Part shown: positions 12,601 to 25,756 of the stretch, piece by piece | Position numbering within the stretch: the stretch's first letter is position 1 | Layout of the letters: every line of letters begins with the position of its first letter | Origin: Circinella minor | Taxonomy: Eukaryota > Mucoromycota > Mucoromycetes > Mucorales > Lichtheimiaceae | NCBI GenBank assembly: GCA_016758965.1 | Contig: JAEPRB010000101.1 | Span: 1 to 64,000 of the forward strand | DNA: 64,000 bases | Direction: 5' to 3' | Translations under genes and position numbers: made by a program | Notes under the pieces: model-generated | Database searches by the model: none | Seen by the model: the letters and a program-made list of their open reading frames with translations, nothing else | Told to the model about the DNA's origin: nothing

Positions 12601-13540
12601 CTCTCTCCTAAAACCACTTCTTTTCTAGATCATTTTACATTTCGTCCTAAAAAAAGGGGGACGCATGAATCCTCGGTTATATTTTTAACCTATTTTCTCG
12701 TACCACCAATACATAATTATGAATAAACTTTTTTGACAACTAACTCATATTTTGTATTTTGCGTTTATAATCTATTTGATATGAATGTCTTTTTTTTTTT
12801 TTGGGGTCGATTAGAATTCAATAATAAATAATAATAGTCATTTGTTCGTTGGTTGACGAGAATAATGTGATTATTAATGCACATAAAATATAAACATATT
12901 TTATTTATACGTATCACACAAATATATATATCAATGAAATTCTCAACAAATAATAAAATTATTACAAATCTACATATTATTAAGGCGTAGAATTTCGAGA
13001 ATGAAATAGTCAAAAATATATATGCATATTATAATCCAAGTCAGCAATACATTAACAAATTTATTCTTTTTTTACGTACATGTATATAAAAAAAAAGGTA
13101 GAACCGAAACTGTGATTTTCAGGGGGTGGGTTTTTATTTTGTTACCATTGATTCGGATGTGTGTAATTATTAGTAACCATAAAAGGTGAATGTCTATGAT
13201 TAATAGAAGCACCATTTCTTTTATTTGTTCAATACTCATTTGACTTTTTTGTTTGCTTGGCAACAAGAACCCTTTCCCCCCCCTCTGCTTAGTTACTTTC
13301 TCATAAATAATCCCCCCCTCCCCCTTATAAAAAAGCTTTTACTCCTTAATGGGAAAACAAAGTCAGTTTGTAATACTAAATATTTTCCTCTTTTCCCCTC
13401 CTTTTTTACAAAACGTGGCAGATTAAAAAAAAATCGTCAGTGGGTTTTTTTTTTTCATGTTTTTAAAGGAGTCTTAAAAAAAAAACGAGGACCATTGTTG
13501 TCTTTCAATTATAAAAAAGTAGTAGAAATTATACAAGTTC

Positions 13541-13578
<38 letters not shown>

Positions 13579-16500
13579 GCCGCCCTTTCTCTCTCTCTCT
13601 CTCTCCCCCCCCCCGTTTTTTTCATGCAATAACCACATTCTTACTCTACTTATAATACATATTTTAGTTATATGAGTCTAATGCATATAATAATCATGGT
13701 ACATAGTTCTTCTTGTTATCTATTTTTGTGTAAATCCGTTTTTTATAGACTAGGCAAAATTATATATGGAAACGAGCAAATATAGGGGGGTTATGTTTTA
13801 TATATATTTTACGAATTCTAATAATAATAAAAAAATGTCTTTTGAAGATAATATTATTGGTAGTGTGGCATGGTATTTAAAGTCTTCTTTATAGGCTGAT
13901 TGAATATTAACCAGTATTACGTAGCAATCATGTTTTTTTTTCCCTCCTTCATGGTGATAGAAATTTGTTGCATTCGTTTTGTTACTATTATAATAATTTA
14001 GAGTATATAATTTCATTAGATGAAGAAAAAAAAAACCGACTGTATATCTATTTAATCTATTATTATAAATCAGTCAATCTTTGACTTGTTTCTATTATAC
14101 ACGTGCCAGAATAAAAGTGTATTGTCTCACTTTTTTTTTTATTGATACTCTTTATGGAATAGTAGAAATAATTTCACTTTTTTCATATTATATAAACTTT
14201 TTTTTTTTGTGATCAAGGTACGTAATGTTACATTTTGATATAAAAAGTAACCTCCTCTCTCCTCCCCCCCTATCCCTCAGTCTAAACTAAATACGTATTC
14301 AAATGTTCTAAAACACAAAAAAGAAGCGATTTCCATACATTTGGACATTCTTCCAACAAATTTTTTTTTAAAAATTCTTTTTTTTTTTTGTTCGGGCCAG
14401 GCCGTTCAAATGTATCAAAATAGACGTTGGATTCTTTTTTTTTTAATTCTATATTAAACGACAGAGTTATTCTTATTGGGAACATTTTGGTCAGTATTGT
14501 ATAAAATGTCGAAAAAAAAAAAAAAGAAAAACACGATGTCAAGTTTCCCCCTCTCCCTCCCACGCTTCAGTCATCCAATCACTAGCTAAATGGCATTGTG
14601 TGTTACAAAATGATATATATAATTACTTTTATTGAGTTATGCAAGTAATCGTGATTCAAGCGTCACAAAAAAAAAATAACCCCCTTTTTCATTTTCAGTA
14701 TCGAAGAAAATATGTTAATAACACATGTTTCATATAAAAACAACCCAATATAAAATCTCGTATTAAAAAAGAAATTAAAAATTGAAAGGAATACCGAAAG
14801 TATTTTAGCGATTGCCCTATTCTCCCTTCGAACTCCTTTTTTTTTTTTTTGAAAAGGTGAACTCTTTATAATATAGGATTAGGTAAACTCATTATTTTCT
14901 AATTATATCTTTGTTGAAAAATGGTTGTGTGCTTATTAATATTTTAAGTAATAGTATATTCACAATCCAATGTTACTATACGTAGTAGGGATTATTGTAG
15001 AAACACCAAATATCTAAAACGAGAATAGAAGAGGACTCCCTAAATTAAACTATTAGAATGACCATATTAATTTCAAGAACACCTTTTTATATTAAATATG
15101 AAATTGTTTTAGTACTTACTAATCCCTATTTTTTAGTCTCTATATATAAAATCATTAGCTATACCAAAGATACCGCAATACGTATTCCTACACTTTTTTT
15201 TTCGTGTTATTTAAAGCAAAGCAGGATAGTATGTTTATCGAGGAAAATGAGTGTTGTAGTTTTTGATTTGATTGAACATTTTCATAGTATTGTAATTATA
15301 CTCATGATTTATCATAATACGTACGAATATAAAGTTATAAGCTAACTCAACGAACAAATATCATGTACGTATCCATCCTACCACTGCTAAAGTCCTACTT
15401 TTAATAAGTTGGAATTATTATTCTTTACATTTTTACTGAAAATTATTATTATATCTAACAAAACGTACTTAACCGTACTTTTAATTACTCAACCTACACC
15501 GTATTTGTTACTATTATCTATAAACTATTATATGGGGGGGTTGTTCTATTAGATACAATTATAAAATCAATGTTGTAGTGACCACAAAACCCCTCAAATA
15601 TTTTATAATTTTTGCTCTGTGAAATAAAATGAATTGAAATATTTGACTAATATAAAAAAAAAGTTGACAAGTAATATACATACAACCCATCCTTGGAATA
15701 ATAAATTTTGATTATTTTATTAATACGTATTGTTTATTCGAATTCGTGGGTTTATATTTGGTAAATTATGTTATGTTTACAAAACATATCAATAATCTTA
15801 ACTATATATATATATATACATCACCTACGTATTGTTATTATAAACTCATAAAGTATTGAAATTATGATTAAAATAATCGTTTACAACTGAATTATTATCC
15901 TAATAAATGTTGAGCACCCTCGTCCCTACTAATTTAATGATAGAACTTTTGTTTTAAGCCGAGCGCGTTGATAAAACCTTTATTTTATTCCAAGTTATAT
16001 AATACAAAATTGGAACCAATATAGTAGAGACAGTTGTATTTTGTCTAATAATGACACTCGTACTACGTCTTAATGACAAAAATAGAAGTTTTTATTGACC
16101 AGTAGCCTTTATTTAAAAGAGAAGACATTGTTATTTAATGATTGAAATACAATAATACTATTTAACTTTAAACAGAAAAGAAAGAATTAATTAGTTAACA
16201 TGGTAATGATGTATTAATAGGGAATAAAGGGAATAAAAAGAAAGCTGTTAAAACGATTAAAGAAGTACGTACAAATCGTCTATATCGATCCAACTTCCTG
16301 TCACCGATTGTTTCACAAAGCAACTCCGAAAAAAAAAGCACGGACCCTCCCTTGTAATATCATTCACATCTTACCCTTTTTTTTGTTTTGAGAACGAAAC
16401 GAAAAAAAAAAAAAAAAAAGTAATAATATCTCTTTCTTTTTTTAAATAAAGAATGTATATCTTTGTAATTCGTTATAACAAATATAAGTAATTAGTTTTC

Positions 16501-18270
16501 ATGTGTGTTCATGAATTGATCTAATCCTAGTTTCAATTACAGTAAAAGAGTATAAAGAGAAATATACATATTTGTAATTTACGACTTTAAATATGGAACA
16601 TCTTTATATACAAAGTAATAAGAAATAATAATTAATAATGCTTATGTTTATAAAAAGCTTTACCACTTGCGGTGTATGATATATATATATATATATATTG
16701 TTACATTTACCGTTCGGATAAATTTGTACGTATTGAATCAAAAATAAAGAAGATTAAGGAAATTCCGAATAAAAAAACAATTTGAGGAATGTCAAACACA
16801 CAACGTAACTAAAGAAAAAGGAAAAACAAATAAAAAAAGATGGAATTTTTATAACCAGCCAAAAAGTCGTCAATACGTACTGATCAAATAAATAGAAGAG
16901 AAAATGAAGTAATAGCAAAGAAAGGACAACCATATTTTATTTATATACTAAACGTTTAATTATTCACCCCCTTTAATCCTAATCTGATTCAGGTAAAAAT
17001 GAATTCAATACAAGGTAAAAGTAAACCTGACATTAGATATAGAAAATATGAGTTTCTGTGTTCCATTTTAGTATTGTAATTATTCCGAAAACAACCAATT
17101 TACGTAGCTGTACCAAAGCTCTCAAGTGGCAAAAGTTCTCCTTTTTTTTTTTTTTGTTTGACAACATTTTACAACATGAAGTTAGGATACTTATCATAAC
17201 TACGCTCGTATAGTTTCAAACTTCTGTCGCTGATCAAATCAACATAATATTTATACCCATGTACGTAATTAAAAAATAATTAATATACTATGGAAAAAAC
17301 ACACACATGTAATTAAGCATGATAATTCATCAGCATTATTGACTTGTTAGAAATATGTAAGATGTAATTGAGCTACTGAAACACCTTATGATATGCTGTG
17401 CATCAATTCATGGTTTTTTTTTTTTTTTTTTACTCTATCTACAGTACTTCAAATTATTTATTTGACCGTGCGCTATGGACATCTATTTAAATGAATTTCT
17501 ATTTATACTATGTAGAAAGCTCTACAACAGCAATACTACAGGAGTTGTGCCTTGGTTTTCATAACACAAATCAAAATTGTACGATACTACTGATTAAGTT
17601 TATTAAATTAATATAACAGGAACTATAAATAATGGTTCTGCTAATAACGATACATTTTGGGACAAATTATTTTTAGTACAGTCAAACCTCCTCTTTGTGT
17701 ATTATTTAATTTTCTTATTTAAACACAAGTGCTAATGTACAAAACGAGCCGCAGTTATGAATCACAACGAGTCCGGATATGAACAGTGAAGTATTATTAA
17801 TAATTCATGCTTGTTTCACATTATTCATTTCTTGAAAGTCAACCAATGAGAATGAATGTATAATTCAAAAATGGTAATTGACCAATCATCTCTTTCCAAA
17901 TCAAGTCAGTCACTTGCGACTGCGGGACAAAAAGAGACCCTTTGTATTTATCATCGAAAAAGATATTATGAACAATTAAAGTTTTTTTTTTTAAAAAATT
18001 AATAAAATAAAATGACTCAATAACGATCAGAAAAAAAAAAAATTACTGTTGTATTAGGTTATGAATCGAACTTTTTTTTTAACTGAAACACCTCGAAGTT
18101 TTGATTTAACAAAAAAAAAAAAAAATGAGCGATTTTTTAAGAAGAGTTGTGTGACTCGATATTATTACCGGAGTATAAAAAGCAATTCCATGGTGTTCTT
18201 TTAGTTCTCTTTTTCGATCGCTTTTTTTTTTTTGTGTTAAAACTAATTTATCTTTTTTTTTTTAAAAAAC
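9688..18270. other. 8.6 kb gene desert
   Basis: I found no frame here with protein-like composition. Open stretches such as 13225-13632 and 15058-15345 are low complexity or lack any recognisable motif. The region holds (CA)n near 9840-9880, (TA)n near 12274-12298 and 16679-16699, mixed GT/CT/C repeats near 13543-13614, many poly-A/poly-T runs and frequent TACGTA palindromes. No convincing tRNA, rRNA or intact transposon was seen. The final 150 bases are the presumed MBF1 promoter and leader. Confidence 0.6.
13543..13614. repeat. Compound microsatellite (GT)n-(CT)n-Cn
   Basis: A run of about 16 GT units is followed, after a short unique stretch, by about eight CT units and then a run of ten C. 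It lies in non-coding DNA. Confidence 0.85.
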
Positions 18271-19204
18271 ATGTCTGGTGAGTTACCATCAATATAGATT
18301 TATTATAATAATATAAAGCTATGAAATAAATATATTAAAGATATATATTGAATTTATAGACTGGGATTCCGTTACCGTTATTCGTAAGCGTCCTACTGAT
18401 CGCGCAAAGGTCACTCGTAGTGAAAGTGCCGTTAATTCTGCCAGAAGAGTAAGTAAATAGGGGTGGTGGTGAATTTGTTACAGCTAGTATTTACTTGTTG
18501 CAGTTTTTGAAAAAAAAAAAAAAGAAATAAAGAGAATAGGCAATATGTATATTTACGTTTAACTTGGATTCATATATAAACTAATACATATATTTTTTTT
18601 TTCAAAATTAGGCTGGTGCTTCCATTGCCACTGAAAAGAAGAGTAAGTTTAAATATCTATAACAATAATTTATTGCATTTTTTTTTTTTTTTACTGCGAG
18701 ATTTTTTTTTTCTTGTGTAGATAGTTAATTATGATCTGATTATTAATATTATTATTATTATTAGCTTTGACCAATGCTGGCCATGCTAACCGTGACCATC
18801 AACGTATTGCCAAACTTGACCGTGACAATGATGTTGCTCCTCCACCTAAGGTAGATGTTTCTGTCGGACGTGCTATTGCAAAGGGACGTCAAGATAAGGC
18901 TATCACTCAAAAGGATTTGGCTCAAAAGATCAACGAAAAACCTCAAGTGGTATGTGTAGTACAAAATATATATAAAAAGAAAGATCGTAAAAAAAAAAAA
19001 ATATTTGTTATGGATCGACCAAAAGAAAAAAAATATATAAAAACTTTAATTCTGAATATAATTATTATTATATAGGTTAACGAATATGAATCTGGTAAAG
19101 CCATTCCTAACCAACAAGTTTTAGGCAAGTTGGAACGTGCCTTGGGTGTCAAATTGAGAGGCAAGAACATTGGCGAACCTCTCACTTTTGGCAAGAAGAA
19201 GTAG
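18271..19204 (+). CDS. MBF1: Multiprotein-bridging factor 1
   Basis: Five exons: 18271-18277, 18360-18448, 18612-18642, 18765-18949 and 19076-19204, giving 146 residues, the usual size. The first exon carries only seven coding bases (Met-Ser plus one base) and is followed by GTGAGT. The N-terminal MBF1 region ([15 protein letters not shown]) is followed by a Cro/C1-type helix-turn-helix around residues 75-130, with the hallmark segments [30 protein letters not shown] and LRGKNIG. The family bridges bZIP activators such as Gcn4 to TBP and also acts at stalled ribosomes. The lysine-rich C-terminus (GKKK) is typical. It is flanked by deserts on both sides. Codons here are more GC-rich than in most neighbours, consistent with high expression. 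Confidence 0.95.
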
Positions 19205-21390
19205 AAGGAAGCTTTTTTTTTTTTTTACAAAAAAAAAAAAAAAAAAAACCATCTAGATATATATACAATGCTTTTTAAAGTGTGGTTTTAAAAAAAAAGG
19301 GGGGGGGGAAGGATATATCTTTTCAAGTTGTTTTGGATCCAGGATATAGATTCATTTATACCTTATTTTTTTTTTCCCGGGTCTCTTTATCTTTTATCAA
19401 ATTTTTAGATAAAAAAAAAACGTGATGTATATGGAAACTTACGCAATACAAAAAAAAAAATAACTCCACATAAAAAAAAATAAAATAACTCCCTTTTAAA
19501 CCCTCTACCTCTCTCCCTTTTTAAAAAATTCCACACAACCCTTTTTATGTACAAACCTTTTTTATATATTAAATATACAAAAAAAAAAAAATACAATCTT
19601 TTTTATTTTATCACGTTACATTCCCTACTAAGTAAAGCTGCGGATACTTTTATAATGGTTTTTCATTTGCATAACTGATATTTAAATTGGGGGAGGATAA
19701 ATGTGTGTAACTAATCATTATTTACTGCGCCAATAGCCCACCTGCTTCTAGCATTGTTCTAAAAAAATTTTAACTATTTTTTGTTTGATTAGACTTGTTG
19801 CTACGTAACATCTTTGTCATAAAATAACGTCACTTTGCCACGCAACAGTTTGGAATTGAAGAGTGGTTTAACATCACCACGGAACAATATCTGAATGTGC
19901 TGAAAGTGATATTTCAACAAAACAAATAAATATAGAAAGAACAGAACGTCAAATAAAAAATGATACAGCCAGAAGGAAAGACAGGAATTTTTAGCAAATC
20001 TCAGATCCAGATCTTGGGTTATTGACTACTACATGTTTATTTTTAGACTAGTCATTGTCAATTTTTTGATGCAAGAACATAGACACAAAATGAAAAAAAA
20101 AAGTCTTTTGTCATCCAATTTTTTGAAACGAAGCAGAAATAATTATGCGACCATGAGGATGGAGTTTCCCGCCCGTTTCCTTATTTGCGCTTATACTTTT
20201 ACGCTCTTATATTTGCGTCACTTTTTTATAGCGTTTTACTTATATTATATAAACGTACAAGTTATTGCAAGACCTTTTTTTTTTCGTGACAAGCATTTAA
20301 GAAGCGATTTTGCTTGTTTCAAGATAATCATTCTTGTTTATTCTTTCAATAGCTTAAATTATTCTGGGAGTAAACTGGTCCTTTTCTCATTCGACTTGTC
20401 TCTTCAAACACCTACCCTGATAAAAATATTAAGCTCAAGTGAACATTAATGTAAGGCACATCTTATATTTACTTAACTTGACTTTCGACCAGAACTCCGC
20501 AAGATAAATGCTTCACCGAACGAAAAATTGGCCAAGCAGTGTGTCCCCTTTCATATCATTCTATCCCACCAATGATACCCATGATCTTGTTGAAAAATGC
20601 GATGAAACTTTTTGTACATGTTCTAATGAGAAAATTTAACACAAAGATATCATCACACTATTCCAAATAGAGTACTTTTTTTTTTGTGGTAGTAGTCGAA
20701 CAGCAGTATTATTCTTGTGGTAGTTTACATTTGCTGTTAGATTTGTAATACAGCAATTTCTATCAACCGTTGTTTGTTATTATCAATCAATCTAATTAAA
20801 ACTTTTTTTCTAACTAGTAATAATAAAATGTTTTTTCTTTGTGTCTACGTATTCTCCAATAAATGACTAGTACTGGTAAGAAAAACAATTTTATTCCAAG
20901 CTTTACCCACCCCATCATTTCGGAATAAGGAGTTTTCTATCTCCGATTCACAGTGGCATGATTTTAAAAAATTGTTCAAAAAGATAAATTCGTTAAAAGT
21001 TGAAAACATACTCTTACAACAATATATAAAACAAGTGTATACTAAGATCATTACCACAAACACTTACTAGAGCAAAGTATTCTGTAGTATACAGCAAAGT
21101 ACTGCGCAGAGTATTGTAAAGATCCTTTTATAAAAAGTACGTAATAATGTTCGATTTAGAATCCAATGCTGTCCTACTACTATTGCAAAACAAAACAAAA
21201 AAATGCGTACTTTATTTGCAGTCTTGTAAACTTAATAGTACTTAGTCATTACTATGCTACTCGATGAAACACAATAGCAATCTTAATTAAATAATTTAAC
21301 TAGGGATCAAAAACCATATCGACTTTGTTAAAGGCTCCTGTTGTTGGTTTGAACCACCAGCTACATTTTTTTTCTCACATTTTCAATTTA
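19205..21390. other. Intergenic, no gene seen
   Basis: AT-rich DNA after MBF1 with a poly-T/poly-A mirror just beyond the stop codon, probably part of the 3' end. The 138-residue open frame at 20033-20449 has no recognisable motif and biased hydrophobic composition, so it was not called. Confidence 0.55.
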
Positions 21391-21391
21391 A

Positions 21392-22203
21392 AGCTTCGGT
21401 TCGTGATTTCGCTACAAAAGTGTTAAAAGAAGTAATAGAATTTTTAAAAGACAATGATGACAAACAAATAAAGGATTGGGAGAAACGCTATTCAGAATAT
21501 GATTTCCAGGTAACTGCGAGAGTCCTTTTTTTTTTAATAGTTACAAGTCATTGGAGATCTCATATTCGTTAGCATGTATAGGTTTCAGAAGCCACTTTTA
21601 TTGATGGTTTTTGGATATCAGTTGCTTGTGAGTTAAACCAAAGCGATGCAACGCACGACTAAAGAGCAAGCCGCGCAGTATAGATGGGAATCAGTTACAG
21701 AGCCAATTATGAAGCAAGTCAAAAAAAAAAAAAAAAAAAAAGAGAAAAATGCAGCATAGCAGCGATTAAAAAAAAGAAGAAGTTGCCAAAGCAACACGAA
21801 GAATGAATATGGAAGTACGTTAAAAAAATAATCGAACCAGTTCAGATAATTTGATCTGTGTGAATACGTATTAAATAAAAACATTTATAATAGCTTTTAG
21901 ATAATGCCTAGCAAAGATGAACCCCAGTAGCGGTTCTAGAATAAGATAGAACTCGTAATGTATCTTTAGCAAAATGAATGAGTTGCAAAAAATACGTAAT
22001 AAGAATCGTTTGTAAATTACATACCCGCACTCAGGAGATGCAACTTACAGATGGAGAAAAATCATCAGTGTTGCTAAAACGAATGTATTTTGAATCTAAA
22101 ATAGAAACAGAAATACTTCCACTACTGGGGTTTGCCCATAGTAGATTCGACAAACGAATCACTTGGGAATGGATTGAAGAAGTACACAAAGAAATATATT
22201 AAC
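21392..22203 (+). pseudogene. Decayed coding remnant (unknown fungal family)
   Basis: A protein-like segment (SVRDFATKVLKEVIEF...RYSEYDFQ) runs to a CAG|GTAACT donor near 21509. A TATAG acceptor near 21581 resumes in phase with VSEATFIDGFWISVACELNQ before a stop. In a shifted frame the line MQRTTKEQAAQYRWESV continues and then runs into poly-A. Finally an open frame at 21978-22202 contains RMYFESKIETEILPLL and ends in ITWEWIEEVHKEIY. The pieces look like one old gene broken by stops and frameshifts. The style resembles lineage-specific repeated proteins of Mucorales genomes, but I cannot name the family. No restored sequence is proposed. Confidence 0.4.
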
Positions 22204-23018
22204 GACCAAACTGCTTGATCAACTATCTGTACGTAAAAGATTTGGAAAGTCTTATTTTGTAAGTAACTGTACCACATTCCTTGTTAGATTACTACTGACA
22301 ATTAATTTTTTTCTTCTTTCTTTTGACACTTGCATAAAATAATATTTTCAATCTCATTAATCGCAGTAGTTCAAAATTTATATTTTATTCAAGTGGATTA
22401 TTCGTTTCTGTTGATTGTCATTGTAGGAGTAATATCCACAACTTTTTCTGGTGCTAGTTCGTTGTCATCGTCAAACAGATCATCCAGGTGGCTCATCAGA
22501 AAGTCAATTTTTTTTATATAGTTGAATCAAAGCAGGCCATATTTTTGGCCAATTGCTCAAAGTAAGCTCCACCTCAGAACGAGGAAAGCTGTTGATAATG
22601 TGATCCAAATATTGTATGTTGTACGTTAATGATGGAATATACTGAATTTATTCTGTAAATCTTGCATGAGTGGTTCAAGAAGAAGAAGGTAATGTGAGAA
22701 GTAAGTTCAGTGTGCTTCTCGATGTCCACACATCGACAATCCTTAAGAGGATATAACGGTAGCCCGAGCATACATTGATCGCAGTAGCAAAGGGCAACGA
22801 AAGATTTTTTTGAGAAAGCCCAATGGAATGAACTTAAAAAGAAAAGGTCTTTTGAAAAAAGAAGAATTAAACGTGAGCGAAGAGATGATGAACTCAATCA
22901 AACAAATGTGGAAGGTAATAAAACTGTGGGTTTTTTAAATGCTATATAAATGAGAAGAATAAATAGAAATATTAACAGATAACGTACAAAGAGCGTAGGA
23001 AGAAATATAGATCATACC

Positions 23019-23303
23019 ATGGATCAAGCAAGAATACTCTGCAAGCAAACGATAATGAGTATATTAGATGGCTGTAACTTTTTTACTCCTTTACATATAA
23101 AATGTAAAAGGAAATTTATAAATCAATCTATACATTATACTTACTTTTATCGTTATAAATTTGACATTATTGAACGTCAACATGGATTATTGTTCGATGA
23201 TCAAAAGAAAAAGGAGTTAACTGAAAATGACCCTGTTGTACGATTATGGGCTCCTCTTCTTTTCGCATCATTTGATGACTGCCAAAAATCAAAGTTGACT
23301 TGA
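23019..23303 (+). pseudogene. Coding fragment, possible remnant of a repeated fungal protein
   Basis: An open frame of 94 residues with non-repetitive, protein-like composition. It has a charged middle (QKKKELTENDPVVRLWAPLL) and an abrupt end. The ENDPVVRLWAPLL segment is reminiscent of a large family of Mucorales hypothetical proteins that share an acidic residue followed by a V-x-LW motif; this is from memory and uncertain. It has no visible partner exons of the expected quality. It may belong to the same decayed unit as the fragment ending at 22203, or be a separate remnant. Confidence 0.35.
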
Positions 23304-25756
23304 TAAGATTTTATTGACATTATTTATTATTTCGTGCGTCATTCAATAATACCCATTCTTGCTACGTATAGAGAGAATCAGCGTTTCGGGGCGTAGGTGA
23401 TGACAACTACTCTAAAGTCGATTTACGAAGTGTCTGTCACTAAATTGGTTAAAAACTCGAACCTTGGCAAATAGAAAAGTATACCTCACGGTTCCGCTAA
23501 ATCTTTCGCTGGACCTAGACCCAGAATCATTCACAAGGTTTAGTTAATCTCCCAATAGATAAATTTAGATTTTATAAGCTTTAGCGATTCAGTTGGCAAG
23601 TCCGTTGGGGCATAGGAATCTTCAAATCGGTTCTCTAAATCTAACGAATTTATTTTTGGTGAGTCCGTTGGGCATGGTCGATTTCAAGCATTGCATGTAC
23701 TGGGGTACCTCTGTCAAAGGAGATACCAGTAGTTTTTTTTTTCGCAACTTGGGCTGATATGATGATGTATAGAGTGATCATCCGAAATTGTTATTGGAAG
23801 AAAATACAATGATTAACAATTTGAAGAAGTATCATTCGAAGCCTGAACTTCTGGCTTTATTACAAAATGCTGGTATGTTATTTATTCCATAATCACAGAG
23901 GCAATATATTCCAAAACTTTACTCAAATATATTCATATACTGTATTCATATATATTTTAAATAGGAAATGAGCCTGACATTTTAATAATGAAAACTATTG
24001 ATGAGAACTTTACAGTTACAAGCCGACCCACCAGAAAGCATTATCCATATCCGATAGTCTTGCTTCAGAAAAAAACTTATTTTTCTTTCTTCAATACAAG
24101 GTTTGTATAATTTTATCTTTTTGTTTTGACTGACATACCGTGAGTACTAAAATGTTCTTCAAAGCGCGTTACAATTGATCCTAGGAAACTTGTAGTAGCG
24201 GCAACCGATGAGAGGCACACCCAACCAGTTTCAAATGGTTTATAACACAGAAGTCTGTTTTCCTTAATGTAAATAAACGGATGACATCTGTGTTGACAGA
24301 TCATTTCATCAAACGCACAAAGTTTAATCTATTTTATTATCATAATTTACATAATCATTATAAATCGAAAGATTGGATATGTCCGTTCGCACATATTGAT
24401 GATATACCCCCTCCATTAATAAGGATTTAATACAAAGAGAGAATAAATATATTATTTGAAATGGAATTTAGTTCAATTTTGTTCTTTTGGGTGTCGTTGA
24501 CTTACGACTGTCTCATTTTTTATTTTATTTTCACTGATATAATACTTGAATTCCCAAATATAGTCAGCAGGAGTACTTATCAAGTTAGAGGAATAAATGA
24601 CGATGCGCTGGACGACTAGCTACTAGGTTCTTTCCATATATACATATATATATATATATAACTGATATTAAATGATATCATAGTGTCAATTCCTATCATC
24701 ATTGGACAACTTATCATCACTACGTATTGTAGTATAACCTTATAAGTTTCTTAGCTATAGCTATTTTTTGTCCTATCCAGTGTAACATTTGCATTAAACT
24801 CCACGTTATAACTTCTTGTATATTATACATCATATTAGAACGTCATTACACTAACCAAATCATCACTGATGACTTTATTAAGGATCGATGAGTGACACTC
24901 TCTTTCATTTATATCTTACTCTATCGATAGAAACAAAATGTTTAATAAATCAGAAAGCTCAGGAAAAAATTATTTTTAAAAGGGAACAAAAATTACAGTT
25001 CGTAACTCTGTTAACATATTAAATTACATCACCAATCAAAAGATTCTTCAAAAAAAAAAAAAAAAAAAAAAGCCCCGCCAAAGCATTAGGGAAAAGTCCT
25101 GTAACTAACGATTGATGCGATGGTGACATCCCCCCTTTTTTGTAGGGTGAGCGGCGCTACCTTAACATAAAATAAAATCCTTTTGGGAAGAAATACAAAG
25201 CCAGCCGATTCTATTACACAAGAATGGGGAAAGAAATCATGACATGAAACAGAATAAACACAAGGTTTCTTAGTAGTGAAAAAAAAAAAAAGATATTATA
25301 GAAAAAATGTATAAATAATATTTTTTTTTGTAATTAGTTATTTTATATCTAATTTTTAATTAGAATAATAAGTGAGATAAGAAATTAATTATTTGAAAAT
25401 GGTTAATGAATTCTATTAAATAGGTGTCATGATGACATTGGAAAGAAAAGGATCGATCATGCAATAATATCCGCTCTCTCTTTTACAGTGTCCAAGGGTA
25501 ACACAAGAAAAAAGTTCGGAGTGTTTTTTTTTCCTGGCACGGGACAGTCAATGCCCTTCCCCCCTCTAATGCGCTTTTTAGCAACAATGCTTTGAGTATC
25601 TCTTACTACTGCCTCCCCTAGTAAAACACATCCTTTCTCCTCCTCCTCACCTTGCCCCCCTTTTTTTTTATTTCTTATTTCTATACTTTCCCTTTCCCTC
25701 CAGAAAAACCAATTATCTTTTCTCTTCTCACTCTTCAAACTATATACATAGACCAC
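23304..25756. other. Intergenic with short repeats and possible remnants
   Basis: The stretch 23330-23760 is less AT-rich than its surroundings and contains a near-identical pair of AGTCCGTTGGG(G)CAT words at 23599-23613 and 23662-23675. A fragment reading like protein (around 23965-24070) follows a TAG acceptor-like site. From 24300 to 25756 I see only AT-rich DNA, a (TA)n tract near 24645-24660 and poly-A. The final 150 bases are pyrimidine rich and form the presumed leader of the LRR gene. Confidence 0.5.

Noticed and set aside
13225..13632. 135-residue open frame
   Set aside because: Consists largely of translated microsatellites (Cys-Val and Leu-Ser runs).
15058..15345. 95-residue open frame in the desert
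   Set aside because: No recognisable motif, no splice context and no composition shift.
17677..17790. TA-CAGTCAAACCTCC start like a Tc1/mariner end, with a weakly similar inverted segment about 110 bases on
   Set aside because: The inverted match is poor and the right end has no abutting TA, so a small element is only a guess.
20033..20449. 138-residue open frame
   Set aside because: Hydrophobic, biased composition with no motif; likely chance in AT-rich DNA.
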